16,153 nt of DNA from JAQBGV01 sp032128395. GTDB taxonomy: Bacteria; Planctomycetota; UBA8108; UBA1146. Below the pieces are notes generated by a model, which was given only the letters and a program-made list of their open reading frames with translations, searched no databases and was not told the origin of the DNA. Position numbers and translations under genes: made by a program. This document shows positions 1 through 6,453 of this stretch, one piece after another. Numbering within the stretch: position 1 is the stretch's first letter; each line of letters opens with the position of its first letter. The stretch spans positions 1 to 16,153 of the forward strand of contig JAQBGV010000168.1 in the NCBI GenBank assembly GCA_032128395.1, written 5' to 3'.

Positions 1-59
1 TCGTCCTCTTCCTCGTCTTCGTCCTCTTCCTCGTCTTCGTCCTCTTCCTCGTCTTCGTC
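1..59 (-). repeat. 18-bp exact tandem repeat inside the acidic linker of ftsK
   Basis: The unit tcgtcctcttcctcgtct occurs three times in a row without a mismatch (1-18, 19-36, 37-54), followed by the first five bases of a fourth copy. On the minus strand it encodes repeating Glu/Asp hexapeptides. The array is cut by the window edge, so the copy number is unknown. Bases 60-158 continue the same Glu/Asp codon pattern in less regular form. Confidence 0.9.
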
Positions 60-884
60 GTCCTCGTCGTATTCCTCTTCGTCCTCGTCCTCGTCCTCGT
101 CCTCGTCGTCCTCTTCCTCGTCTTCTTCTTCCTCTTCCTCTTCCTCTTCCTCTTCCTCAGCGACCGGAACAGACACCGGCGTCGCGCGCCGCTTCGGCGT
201 CGGCTTCACCTTCGTTCGATCCGGGATCAGAGTCCGCAGACGCGCGAGAATGCCCACGAGGGCACCCGGTACGCGCTTCCCGGCCCCCGCGACCGCACCG
301 CCGCTTCGGAAGAGGAGCATCGCGACGAGCGGCGTAACGAGGACATCCGTGGCGAGGAGGAGTCCGACGAGCAGCAGCAGGCTGGTGACGATCGTCGTTC
401 CGGTCGGACCCGCCAAGTCGTAGAGGAATTCTCCGCAGAACTCCCCGAATACGCCTCCACGGAGGAGAGTGTCGGGGGCGAGGAGCGACACGGTGGTGAG
501 GTGCCACTCGAGGGTCGAAATGCTGAAGATCAGCAGTCCCGTCCCGAGGAGCTTCCACTCCATCCCGCGGATCCGCATGCGGAAGAACGCGCTCAGGCTC
601 CAGACCAAGAGTACCCCGACCAAGAAGTAGCTCGAGACGATCCCGAGGTAGCGCATCGCGACCCCAGCGATCCACATGCCGAGCTTGCCACAGATGTTGG
701 TCGCCGTGCCCCGATGGACCGAGAGGTGCTCGCTGTAGAGGGAGAGGAAGAAGAAGGCGGTGAGGGCGAGCAGGGCGAGCGCGAACACCTCGGCCCGGAG
801 CTCACGCCCCGTGGCTCGGGAGAGTCCGCCGGTGCGGGCGACCGCGGCGGACCGCGTTCCCCGACTCGAGATGGATCGACTCAT
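1..884 (-). CDS. ftsK: FtsK/SpoIIIE-type DNA translocase, N-terminal membrane domain (partial, runs off left edge)
   Basis: Reading leftward from the ATG at 884-882, one frame stays open to base 1, giving 294 residues of a protein whose rest lies outside the window. Four hydrophobic segments lie near residues 32-50, 73-100, 110-126 and 163-193. The motifs NICGKLGMWIAGVA (63-76), a following GIVSSYF, and RGGVFGEFCGEFLYDLAGP before the last helix match the FtsK four-helix N-terminal domain, which anchors the septal DNA pump. A basic stretch (residues 201-233) follows. Residues 243-294 are then only Asp and Glu apart from one Tyr. The RecA-like motor and gamma domain would lie beyond the window. 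The start overlaps the coaB stop by ATGA, with GAGGGAAG just upstream. The family call rests on the membrane domain alone. The acidic linker is much more extreme than the usual Pro/Gln/Glu-rich FtsK linker. Confidence 0.82.
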   Translation of the reverse strand, partial: MSRSISSRGTRSAAVARTGGLSRATGRELRAEVFALALLALTAFFFLSLYSEHLSVHRGTATNICGKLGMWIAGVAMRYLGIVSSYFLVGVLLVWSLSAFFRMRIRGMEWKLLGTGLLIFSISTLEWHLTTVSLLAPDTLLRGGVFGEFCGEFLYDLAGPTGTTIVTSLLLLVGLLLATDVLVTPLVAMLLFRSGGAVAGAGKRVPGALVGILARLRTLIPDRTKVKPTPKRRATPVSVPVAEEEEEEEEEEEEDEEEDDEDEDEDEDEEEYDEDDEDEEEDEDEEEDEDEEED

Positions 885-1546
885 CTTCCCTCGTCGGGGC
901 GGTCGGGCCCGCGGCGACAAGCCCAAGATTCGCCCACGAATCGGAGGATCTCCTCGGCGACGGCCTCCTTCGAAAGAAGGCCGAGGTCGCGATCCTCCGC
1001 CCCCGGTTCGATCCACGTGTAGCGCCCTTCGGGCGCCCCGAGGTTCGTCGGGGTGTTCCACAGTATCAGATCGAGGGCCTTTTGTACGAGCTTTCGACGT
1101 GCATCCCGCGGCTCGGCCCCGGATTCCAGCGAGAACCCCACGAGGACGCGATCTCCCTTCTCCGCGCCCCTACCCGCGAGCACGTCGGGGGTTCGGACGA
1201 GTCGGGGAGTCCAGTCGCCGGGGTCCTTCCGCTTTTTTCCGGAGATGCGCTCCGCGGGGCGATAGTCGCAGACCGCGGCGGTCGCGATGAAGGCCCCGAC
1301 CTCCGGCCAGAGACGCCGGCAGATGGAGTCGAGTTCTGCCGCGGAGGTGAACGGGTGGACCTCTGCACCGGTCGGGGGCGTGAGCCCGGTCGGCCCAAGC
1401 GCGAGCTGGGTCCGCCAACCGAGTTCCACCGCGCGCGTCGCGATCGCGATCCCGAGCGCACCGCTCGCGGCGTTCGAAAGGAACCGCACGTCGTCGAAGT
1501 ACTCGCGGCTCGGTCCGGCGGTGATCAGAAGGACGGGGGAGCTCAT
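881..1546 (-). CDS. coaB: Phosphopantothenoylcysteine synthetase, stand-alone (CoaB)
   Basis: A 221-residue protein matching the C-terminal half of bifunctional CoaBC, which joins 4'-phosphopantothenate to cysteine using CTP in coenzyme A synthesis. Seen: ITAGPSRE (8-15), DVRFLSNAASGALG (19-32, including the conserved Asn25 of the SN.SSG motif), AAVCDYRP (90-97) and the lysine cluster GKKRK (103-107), where the family's essential lysine lies. VGFSLE (136-141) corresponds to the family's VGFAAE. The last 15 or so residues are polar and probably disordered. The ATG at 1546-1544 overlaps the coaC TGA (ATGA), with no clear ribosome site of its own, so translation is probably coupled. The stop overlaps the ftsK start in the same way. 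In most bacteria this domain is fused to CoaC; here it is a separate reading frame. Confidence 0.93.
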   Translation of the reverse strand: MSSPVLLITAGPSREYFDDVRFLSNAASGALGIAIATRAVELGWRTQLALGPTGLTPPTGAEVHPFTSAAELDSICRRLWPEVGAFIATAAVCDYRPAERISGKKRKDPGDWTPRLVRTPDVLAGRGAEKGDRVLVGFSLESGAEPRDARRKLVQKALDLILWNTPTNLGAPEGRYTWIEPGAEDRDLGLLSKEAVAEEILRFVGESWACRRGPDRPDEGR

Positions 1547-2106
1547 GCGTTCGCGAGGATTCCGGCGACCCGCTCGTCGATCTCGTCGAGGTCGGCCAGC
1601 CTACCGGGCCCGACCGATCCACAGGCGAGGTGACCGCTCCCCGGCTGAATGATCGTCACCCCCCATTCCGAAAGGGTCGCGACGTTTCGCCGTACCGCGG
1701 GGTGCGCCCACATCTTGTCGTTCATCGCGGGAGCGAAGACCGATGGACCGTTCCACGCGAGCCAGGAGACGGTGACGATGTCATCGCCGAGCCCCGCGGC
1801 GGTCCGTCCGAGGAAATCGGCGGTCGCCGGGGCGACGACGAAGATGTCCCCCGCGAAGCCGGTTTCGATGTGCTCGGGTTTGCCGCTCTCCACCTCGGTA
1901 CGCCAGATCTCCGAGAGGGCCGGCTGGCGCGTGACCGAGGCAAAGGTCAGGGGAGCGACGAAACGGGTGGCGGCGGGGGTGAGAAGCGTGCGGACACGCG
2001 CCCCGCGCTGGGTCCAGCGCGAGGCGAGTTCGACCGCTTTGTAGGCGGCGATCCCCCCGGTCACTCCGAGGATGATCGTCCTGTCGTGGTAGATCTGTCC
2101 GTCCAT
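1543..2106 (-). CDS. coaC: Phosphopantothenoylcysteine decarboxylase, stand-alone (CoaC)
   Basis: A 187-residue FMN-dependent decarboxylase that converts phosphopantothenoylcysteine to 4'-phosphopantetheine. Seen: the flavin-binding start ILGVTGGIAAYKA (12-24), the catalytic His79 in EHIETG, VAPATADFLGRTAAGLGDD (91-109), the PAMN motif (126-129) that binds substrate, and Cys162 in GHLACGSVGPGR, the active-site cysteine of the clamp. All catalytic residues of the family are present. The length is that of a single-domain enzyme such as streptococcal CoaC. The chosen ATG leaves only about 11 residues before the first beta strand; the ribosome site is weak. It lies 56 bases after rpoZ and overlaps coaB by 4 bases. 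It completes the coenzyme A module with its neighbour. Confidence 0.94.
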   Translation of the reverse strand: MDGQIYHDRTIILGVTGGIAAYKAVELASRWTQRGARVRTLLTPAATRFVAPLTFASVTRQPALSEIWRTEVESGKPEHIETGFAGDIFVVAPATADFLGRTAAGLGDDIVTVSWLAWNGPSVFAPAMNDKMWAHPAVRRNVATLSEWGVTIIQPGSGHLACGSVGPGRLADLDEIDERVAGILANA

Positions 2107-2162
2107 CGGCCGTCGCCGGACCAGAGGTCGATCCCGCTCGAGGGGACCGACCTCCGATTCGA

Positions 2163-2522
2163 CTAGCTCTCCTTCGCGGGATTGAGGAAGGCGGAGAGTT
2201 CTTTGATCCGCGCCTCCTTGATCCTCTTGAGGTCCGATCCGTAGATCTCCTTGTCGTCGCCCTTCTTGTCATCGGTCCGAGGGCTGAGACGACGGGAATC
2301 TTCGACGAAGCTCGGCTCGCACTCGGACTTGTCGGCGAGGATGATCTTGTCCTGGAGGATCTCCTGAACGACGACGTTCTGGAGATCCTTCGGATTGTCC
2401 ACCTCGACGAGCGGGCGCGAGCCACGTTTCAGCTCCACTAGCCGCTTCTGCATCAGAGAGGTCAGGCGGAGCTTCCCGCCCACCTTTTCGATCAGCTGAT
2501 CCTCGAGTTCGACATCGAGCAT
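2163..2522 (-). CDS. rpoZ: RNA polymerase omega subunit-like protein
   Basis: A 119-residue protein. Residues 10-60 fit the omega fold: LIEKVGGKLRLTSLMQKR (10-27) corresponds to the 'VEKIGNRFDLVLVAARRAR' helix that clamps the beta-prime C-terminus, followed by RGSRPLVEVDNPKDL and an IVVQEI-like helix (NVVVQEILQDKI). It is longer than E. coli omega (91 residues). The extra C-terminal half is highly charged (DDKKGDDKE, then KRIKEARIKELSAFL) and likely partly disordered, ending in a helix. A strong AAAGGAG site (2537-2531) sits 8 bases before the ATG. The gmk-rpoZ-coaC order is the classic neighbourhood of rpoZ and supports the call. Omega is poorly conserved, so the evidence is motif plus context. 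Confidence 0.82.
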   Translation of the reverse strand: MLDVELEDQLIEKVGGKLRLTSLMQKRLVELKRGSRPLVEVDNPKDLQNVVVQEILQDKIILADKSECEPSFVEDSRRLSPRTDDKKGDDKEIYGSDLKRIKEARIKELSAFLNPAKES

Positions 2523-2544
2523 CGCTACAGCTCCTTTCTCCGGT

Positions 2545-2563
2545 CCCTCCCGTCGGTGGAGGG
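2545..2563. repeat. 6-bp inverted repeat in the gmk-rpoZ spacer
   Basis: ccctcc (2545-2550) and ggaggg (2558-2563) can form a perfect 6-bp hairpin with a 7-base loop, 13 bases after the gmk stop and just upstream of the rpoZ ribosome site. No T-run follows on the transcribed strand, so it is not a standard intrinsic terminator. It could modulate rpoZ translation or protect the upstream mRNA; this is inference. Confidence 0.45.
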
Positions 2564-2575
2564 CCAGCGCGTGGA

Positions 2576-3196
2576 TCAGGTTCGTTCCCGGGCCTTGCGG
2601 ATCTGCGCCAGAACTTCCTCGACCGCCCGGTCGAGTTCGTCGTTGACCACGACGTGGTCGTAACGGTCCTTGCGCGCCAGCTCTTCCCGGGCGTTCTTCA
2701 ATCTGGTCTCGATGCTCCCCGCATCGTCCGCGCCGCGCGCCTCCAGGCGCCCGCGCAGTTCTTCGAGGCTCGGGGGGTCGAGAAAGACGTAGAGCGCGGG
2801 GACCCCCCGGTCCATCAACTGTTCAGCTCCCTGCACATCGATGTTGAGGAGCACCGAGCTCCCGGCTCCGAGCTGCAGTTCGAGCGGGCCCTCGGGGGTG
2901 CCGTAGAGCTGTCCGTGCACCTCGGCCCACTCGAGAAATCGCCCGGAATCGATGTCCTTCCGAAAGGTCGCCTCATCGAGAAAGCAGTAGTGGACGCCGT
3001 CGACCTCACCCTCCCGAGGGGTGCGCGTGGTCGCGGTGATCGCCCGGACGATCCCGGACTCTCCGAGGAGCCGGTCGCAGACCGTGGTCTTGCCCGCCCC
3101 GGAGGGACCGGAGATCACCACGAGCTGGCCTCGCTCCACTCCGGACACCGAACTCCTTTCCACCACGTGGCACGCTCTTCGGCCTAGTGCTCTCAT
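2576..3196 (-). CDS. gmk: Guanylate kinase
   Basis: It phosphorylates GMP (and dGMP) to the diphosphate with ATP, in the cytoplasm. From the longest start it has 206 residues. Seen: P-loop ISGPSGAGKTT (28-38), the GMP-binding TTRTPREGEVDGVHY, FLEWAEVHGQLYGTP, NIDVQGA, the lid region FLDPPSLEELRGRLEARGAD and the following IETRLKNAREEL. All family motifs are in order. Start choice is open. The ATG at 3196 overlaps the yicC stop by ATGA, while an internal GTG at 3148 has AAAGGAG four bases upstream and gives a 190-residue protein without the unusual Arg-rich first 16 residues. I give the ATG because 4-base overlaps are common in this operon. The yicC-gmk-rpoZ order is widespread in bacteria. Confidence 0.95.
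   Translation of the reverse strand: MRALGRRACHVVERSSVSGVERGQLVVISGPSGAGKTTVCDRLLGESGIVRAITATTRTPREGEVDGVHYCFLDEATFRKDIDSGRFLEWAEVHGQLYGTPEGPLELQLGAGSSVLLNIDVQGAEQLMDRGVPALYVFLDPPSLEELRGRLEARGADDAGSIETRLKNAREELARKDRYDHVVVNDELDRAVEEVLAQIRKARERT
3153..3159 (-). promoter_or_regulatory. Ribosome-binding site candidate for an internal gmk start
   Basis: AAAGGAG on the minus strand lies four bases before the GTG at 3148-3146, inside the longest gmk frame. If used, the first 16 residues of the long form are not translated. The gap is slightly short, so the two starts cannot be separated from sequence alone. Confidence 0.4.
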
Positions 3197-4086
3197 TCGA
3201 TGTTCTGAGTCTGTTCCCGCAGGCGATCGATCTCCGCCTTCGCGTCGACCACCTGCTGCGCGATCTCGAAGCGGTTCAGCTTCGAGGTCATCGTGTTCGC
3301 CTCGCGAAACATCTCCTGGGTGAGGAAGTCGAGACGGCGCCCGACCCGCCCCCCCTCTCCGAGGATCTTCTTGAACTGGTCGAGGTGCCCGCGCAGGCGG
3401 CCGAGCTCCTCGGTCACGTCGGCGCGCTCGGCGAGCAGCGCCGCCTCCCGGTAGAAGTCGCCCACTTCGACCTCGACTCCGAGCCCCACGAGGAGCTCCT
3501 TCACCCGCGCGCGGTACCGATCGCGATTCTCTACCGCCACCGCGGGCAGATCCTTCTCCACTTCGCCGAGAGTTTGATTCAGAGTGTCGACGATCCCTCC
3601 CAACTCCGTGCGGAGATGGTCCCCCTCCCGTTCCTGCATCGCACGCAGCGCGTCGATCGCCTCGTCGACCGCTTCTTCGATGATCGGAAGAAGCTCGTCG
3701 TGATGCCCCGCGATCGGGTCATCGACCGAGACCACCCCGGGGATCACGAGCAGGTCGGCGAGTCGGACCTCCTCTCCCGGCGCGACTCGGTCGCGGACGG
3801 TGCGCACCTCTCTCCAAAGACGCTCGAGTCGCGCGCCGTCGAGGATCGGAGCCCCTCCCATCGGCGACGTCCCGAGGTCGAGCGACAGGCTCAGAGAACC
3901 GCGCTCGACCCGGTCTCGAATGCGCTGCTCGATGCGATGCTGCGAAAACAAGAGTTCGACCGGGACGTGCGCGGCGATCTTCAGGTAGCGGTGGTTCACC
4001 GAGCGGAGCTCCACCTGCACCTGGATCGGTCCTGCCTCGCGACGACCCGAGCCGAAGCCGGTCATGCTGCGGAGGGTATGGGGCAA
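3193..4086 (-). CDS. yicC: YicC/YloC-family endoribonuclease
   Basis: A 297-residue protein. The N-terminal YicC domain begins with SMTGFGSG (7-14) and carries ELRSVNHRYLKI (26-37). The C-terminal domain shows RADVTEELGRLRGHL, then GRRLDFLTQEMFREANTMTSK and the family-ending REQTQNIE. These motifs are diagnostic. YicC of E. coli and YloC of B. subtilis are endoribonucleases implicated in RNA decay; function here is by family. The start is TTG at 4086, six bases after the secG stop, with AGGCGGAG immediately upstream. An ATG at 4065 would begin exactly at MTGFG but would remove residues that most family members keep before that motif. The C-terminal codons overlap the gmk start (ATGA), so the two are probably co-translated. 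Confidence 0.94.
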   Translation of the reverse strand: MPHTLRSMTGFGSGRREAGPIQVQVELRSVNHRYLKIAAHVPVELLFSQHRIEQRIRDRVERGSLSLSLDLGTSPMGGAPILDGARLERLWREVRTVRDRVAPGEEVRLADLLVIPGVVSVDDPIAGHHDELLPIIEEAVDEAIDALRAMQEREGDHLRTELGGIVDTLNQTLGEVEKDLPAVAVENRDRYRARVKELLVGLGVEVEVGDFYREAALLAERADVTEELGRLRGHLDQFKKILGEGGRVGRRLDFLTQEMFREANTMTSKLNRFEIAQQVVDAKAEIDRLREQTQNIE

Positions 4087-4092
4087 CTCCGC

Positions 4093-4470
4093 CTAGCCTC
4101 CCGGCTGTTCGTTCGGAACCGGCGTCGGGGTCAGACTCCCGGTACCCGCCCCAGCGCCCGCGCCACCTGGATCGGGGGGAGCGCCCACCGAGGGATCGAG
4201 TCCCGAACTGTCCCCAGGAATATCCTTGATCCCGGTCTGCTCCTGACTCGCCTGATCGACCAGTCCGATGAGCAGGCAGAGCACGAGGAAGGTGCCGGCC
4301 AGGATCCCGGTGAACTTCGAGATCGCGTTGGGGTTCCCCGCGCCGAGCATCTGATCGCCCCCCATTCCGAAGGTCCCGGAAAGACCGCCCTGCTTCGGTT
4401 CTTGTATGAGGATCGCCATGGACATCAGGAAGCTGACGATGCCGAGGACAATGCACAACAGAGTGACCAT
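4093..4470 (-). CDS. secG: Preprotein translocase subunit SecG
   Basis: A 125-residue inner-membrane protein, part of the SecYEG channel. Two membrane helices lie at about residues 3-22 and 54-71, joined by the hallmark loop ILIQEPKQGGLSGTFG followed by a Gly/Ala/Asn-rich stretch with a Phe-Thr turn into helix 2. The C-terminal 50 residues are rich in Pro, Gly, Asp and Thr and look disordered; tails of this kind are common in SecG of several phyla. It follows tpiA by 62 bases and precedes yicC by 6 bases. tpiA-secG adjacency is frequent in bacteria and supports both calls. Confidence 0.95.
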   Translation of the reverse strand: MVTLLCIVLGIVSFLMSMAILIQEPKQGGLSGTFGMGGDQMLGAGNPNAISKFTGILAGTFLVLCLLIGLVDQASQEQTGIKDIPGDSSGLDPSVGAPPDPGGAGAGAGTGSLTPTPVPNEQPGG

Positions 4471-4490
4471 CTCTTCTGCACTCCCGTCGC

Positions 4491-4503
4491 GGCCCTTCGG
4501 GCC
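4491..4503. repeat. GC-rich inverted repeat between tpiA and secG
   Basis: ggccc (4491-4495) and gggcc (4499-4503) flank ttc. On the transcribed minus strand this gives a 5-bp stem with a GAA loop about 21 bases upstream of the secG start. No T-run follows in that direction. It is likely a local mRNA hairpin rather than a terminator. Confidence 0.35.
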
Positions 4504-4532
4504 AGTTTCTTTGCTCTGCGCTCTGCTTCGCT

Positions 4533-5285
4533 CTACGCTTCCGCCGCGTCGACGATCGCGAGGAAGGAGTTCGCTTCCAGGCTCGCGCCACCGACCAGTG
4601 CACCATCGATTTCATCCGACCCGAGCAAACTCGCAGCGTTGTCGGGTTTGACGCTCCCTCCGTAGAGGATCGGGGTCGCGCTCCCGTTTCGTCCCCCCCG
4701 GTCGAGGGCGTCGCGCAAGGCGCGGTGCACTTCGATCACCTGCCCGGGCGTCGCGGTCCTTCCGGTCCCGATCGCCCACACTGGCTCGTACGCGACCCAG
4801 AGCGGTCGCTCCTCGGACAACGCTCCCGTCACGGCGGCGAGCTGGCGCTCGACGACGGCGATCGTTTCGCCTGCGTCGCGTTCCTGCTCGCTCTCGCCGA
4901 CACAGAGGAGCGGAATGAGCCCCGTCCGGTCGGCGGCGACCGCCTTCTCGGCGACGAGCGCGTCACCCTCACCACCGCATCGACGTTCCGAATGGCCGAC
5001 GAGCGTCAGCCCGCAGCCAAATTCGCGGAGCAGCTCGCCTCCGATCTCCCCCGTGTGCGCTCCGTACCCACACAGCGAAATGTCTTGGCTCCCGACTCCG
5101 AGCGATACCTCGACCCCGGGGTCGAGCAGCGCGAGGAACGGGGTCGGGGGGAGGATCCACACCTCGACCCCTCGCGGGAGGGGAGCGCGAGCCGCGAGCC
5201 CGCGCACGATCTCGCCGAAAAGCTGCGTCCCCCGCTCGCGGGGTGGGTTCAGCTTCCAGTTGCCGACGATGACCTTCGGTCGCAC
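4533..5285 (-). CDS. tpiA: Triosephosphate isomerase
   Basis: It interconverts dihydroxyacetone phosphate and glyceraldehyde 3-phosphate. With the GTG start at 5285 it has 250 residues, the family's normal length. Seen: VGNWKLN (7-13, with Asn9 and Lys11), GAHTGEI (75-81), VGHSERR (96-102, catalytic His98), AYEPVWAIGTG (165-175, catalytic Glu167), ILYGGSVKPDN and DGALVGGASL, which bind phosphate. The frame stays open upstream to an earlier GTG at 5333, but the 5285 GTG is preceded by GGAAGG with a 7-base gap and places the protein start five residues before the first strand. It is the first gene of the minus-strand operon that continues into secG; a candidate promoter lies about 135 bases upstream. 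Confidence 0.96.
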   Translation of the reverse strand: MRPKVIVGNWKLNPPRERGTQLFGEIVRGLAARAPLPRGVEVWILPPTPFLALLDPGVEVSLGVGSQDISLCGYGAHTGEIGGELLREFGCGLTLVGHSERRCGGEGDALVAEKAVAADRTGLIPLLCVGESEQERDAGETIAVVERQLAAVTGALSEERPLWVAYEPVWAIGTGRTATPGQVIEVHRALRDALDRGGRNGSATPILYGGSVKPDNAASLLGSDEIDGALVGGASLEANSFLAIVDAAEA

Positions 5286-5360
5286 GACCCGACCTTCCCC
5301 CAGCCGACAGGACCGTCGAGACTGCGACCGCACCGGTCGTGGATGGACGAACGCTCGAAC

Positions 5361-5546
5361 CGGACGGCGACTTTTTGAAGAGACTACGGCACGAGTAGTG
5401 GACCACCCCTGGCAACGGGGCAGGCTAGATCACGCTCTGGCCTGAGTCAAGCTTCGGTGGGGACGTGAGTTCGGGAAACTGGCCGAAGATTGGCTCCACG
5501 CCGCGGTTCCTGCCCCGTCTTCGCCCCAGAGAAGTCATTCCGTCCG
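5361..5546 (+). ncRNA. Candidate structured RNA (nested hairpin, about 186 nt), strand uncertain
   Basis: Five sets of complementary segments nest in order. cggacgg (5361-5367) pairs with ccgtccg (5540-5546). gacttTt (5369-5375) pairs with agaagtc (5530-5536), including one G.U. ctgg (5409-5412) pairs with ccag (5526-5529). acggggcagg (5415-5424) pairs perfectly with cctgccccgt (5509-5518). Bases 5444-5457 pair with 5483-5496 with one G-A mismatch and one G.U. A small agtt/aact hairpin (5468-5480) caps it. The wobble pairs become A-C mismatches on the other strand, which mildly favours a plus-strand RNA. The layout is a long stem with a central asymmetric bubble (5425-5443 against 5497-5508). 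It recalls 6S RNA in outline only; I see no 6S sequence signature. A leader of the tpiA operon is the alternative. Confidence 0.3.
5422..5450 (-). promoter_or_regulatory. Candidate sigma-70-type promoter for the tpiA operon
   Basis: On the minus strand TTGACT (5450-5445) and TAGCCT (5427-5422) are 17 bases apart. The -35 matches the consensus at five of six positions and the -10 at three, including the key TA...T. It would start transcription near 5415 and give a leader of about 130 bases before tpiA. It overlaps the inverted repeats, so at least one of the two readings may be coincidental. Confidence 0.35.
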
Positions 5547-5606
5547 AGGAATCGATCTGCCGGCGGACTGCTCAGAAACACCAGAAGAAGGAGATAGGGC
5601 CGGCGT

Positions 5607-6446
5607 CTAGCGCGCCGCGATGACGAACGCCCGGACCCTTGCCGGATCGACGGGGCGGGTGACGTCCCCATTCTCCTTCAATGAGGTCCCGACGATCACC
5701 CCATCCGCTCGCTCGAGCATCGGGCCAATCGTTTCGGCGGTCGCTCCGCTCCCGATCAGCAGCGGAACGCCGGGAACCGCTTCGCGGACCCGGATGAGAT
5801 CCGCGGGGTCCACCGGAGAGCCCGTTGCGGGGCCGGTGACGATCAGCGCATCGGCCAGGCCCCGGCCGACCGTCTCCCGCGCCGCCTCCGCGATGTCGAA
5901 TCCCGGGGGGTGGATCGCGTGTTTCACCCCGATGTCCGCGACGATCGCCGCGGGGATGTCCCAGGAGTGGCGAAAGCGCAGGGTCTCGGCGGCCTTCCCC
6001 TCGATCCACCCCTGGTCGGTCAGCAGGGCGCCGGTGTGGACGTTCACCCGGATCAGGTCGACGCCGGTAGCCCCGGCGACCGCGAGCGCCGCGGCGGCGT
6101 CGTTGCGCAGGACATTCACGCCGATGATCGGTTCCTCGCCGACCAGCTGCCGCAACTCCGCGGTGATGCGGGTCATTTCGGCGATCGTGACCAGATCCAC
6201 GCGATCGGCGTGGAACGGGGCATCTCCGAAGTTCTCGACGATGATCCCGCTGCACCCGCCTTCGAGGAGAGAGATCGCATCTCGCCTCGCGCCCGCCCAA
6301 ATCGGGGATCGATCCCCGCCGTAGCGGGGGCTTCCGGGGAGAGGGAGCAGGTGCACGACCCCAAGGATCAGTGGGCGGGGGCGCGAAAAGGGATCGCGAA
6401 TTCGATCGGTCATCCCGTGGCTCGCATTCTGGTCGCTCGCCTTCAC
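5607..6446 (-). CDS. btpA: BtpA/SgcQ-family TIM-barrel protein
   Basis: A 279-residue protein with every block of the BtpA family: GVVHLLPLPGSPRY (29-42), LLEGGCSGIIVENFGDAPF (60-78), IGVNVLRNDAAAAL, the segment LIRVNVHTGALLTDQGWIEG, ADIGVKHA, the block ADALIVTGPATG, LLIGSGATAE, and VIVGTSLKENG with a following PVD. Synechocystis BtpA affects photosystem I stability, but homologues are common in non-photosynthetic bacteria, where their reaction is unknown; nothing here suggests photosynthesis. The start is GTG at 6446, seven bases after the upstream gene's stop, with GAAG five bases before it. An ATG at 6413 would give 268 residues and cannot be excluded. It follows the unknown 113-residue gene closely and probably shares its promoter. 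Confidence 0.9.
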   Translation of the reverse strand: MKASDQNASHGMTDRIRDPFSRPRPLILGVVHLLPLPGSPRYGGDRSPIWAGARRDAISLLEGGCSGIIVENFGDAPFHADRVDLVTIAEMTRITAELRQLVGEEPIIGVNVLRNDAAAALAVAGATGVDLIRVNVHTGALLTDQGWIEGKAAETLRFRHSWDIPAAIVADIGVKHAIHPPGFDIAEAARETVGRGLADALIVTGPATGSPVDPADLIRVREAVPGVPLLIGSGATAETIGPMLERADGVIVGTSLKENGDVTRPVDPARVRAFVIAAR

Positions 6447-6453
6447 GCTCGCT

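Larger units (their letters stand above)
5286..5606. other. Gene-free region between btpA and tpiA with nested inverted repeats
   Basis: These 321 bases hold no convincing coding frame. They contain the tpiA ribosome site (5298-5293), a candidate tpiA promoter, and a set of nested complementary segments listed separately. Downstream of the btpA stop (5607) the motif gccggc occurs twice (5560-5565 and 5599-5604) and could pair, but no T-run accompanies it, so I do not call a terminator for btpA. I find no tRNA cloverleaf and no SRP RNA core motif on either strand. Confidence 0.7.

Noticed and set aside
1..158. Repeat array as a possible CRISPR or regulatory satellite
   Set aside because: The units are directly adjacent without spacers and stay in frame with the FtsK membrane domain, so this is a coding tandem repeat.
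3187..4665. Long plus-strand open frame of 492 codons
   Set aside because: It runs antisense across yicC, secG and part of tpiA, all with diagnostic motifs. Its translation has no recognisable domain; long antisense frames are expected in GC-rich DNA.
5400..5530. tRNA, tmRNA or SRP RNA in the btpA-tpiA gap
   Set aside because: I found no T-arm consensus, acceptor stem/CCA arrangement or GGAAGG-type SRP core on either strand.
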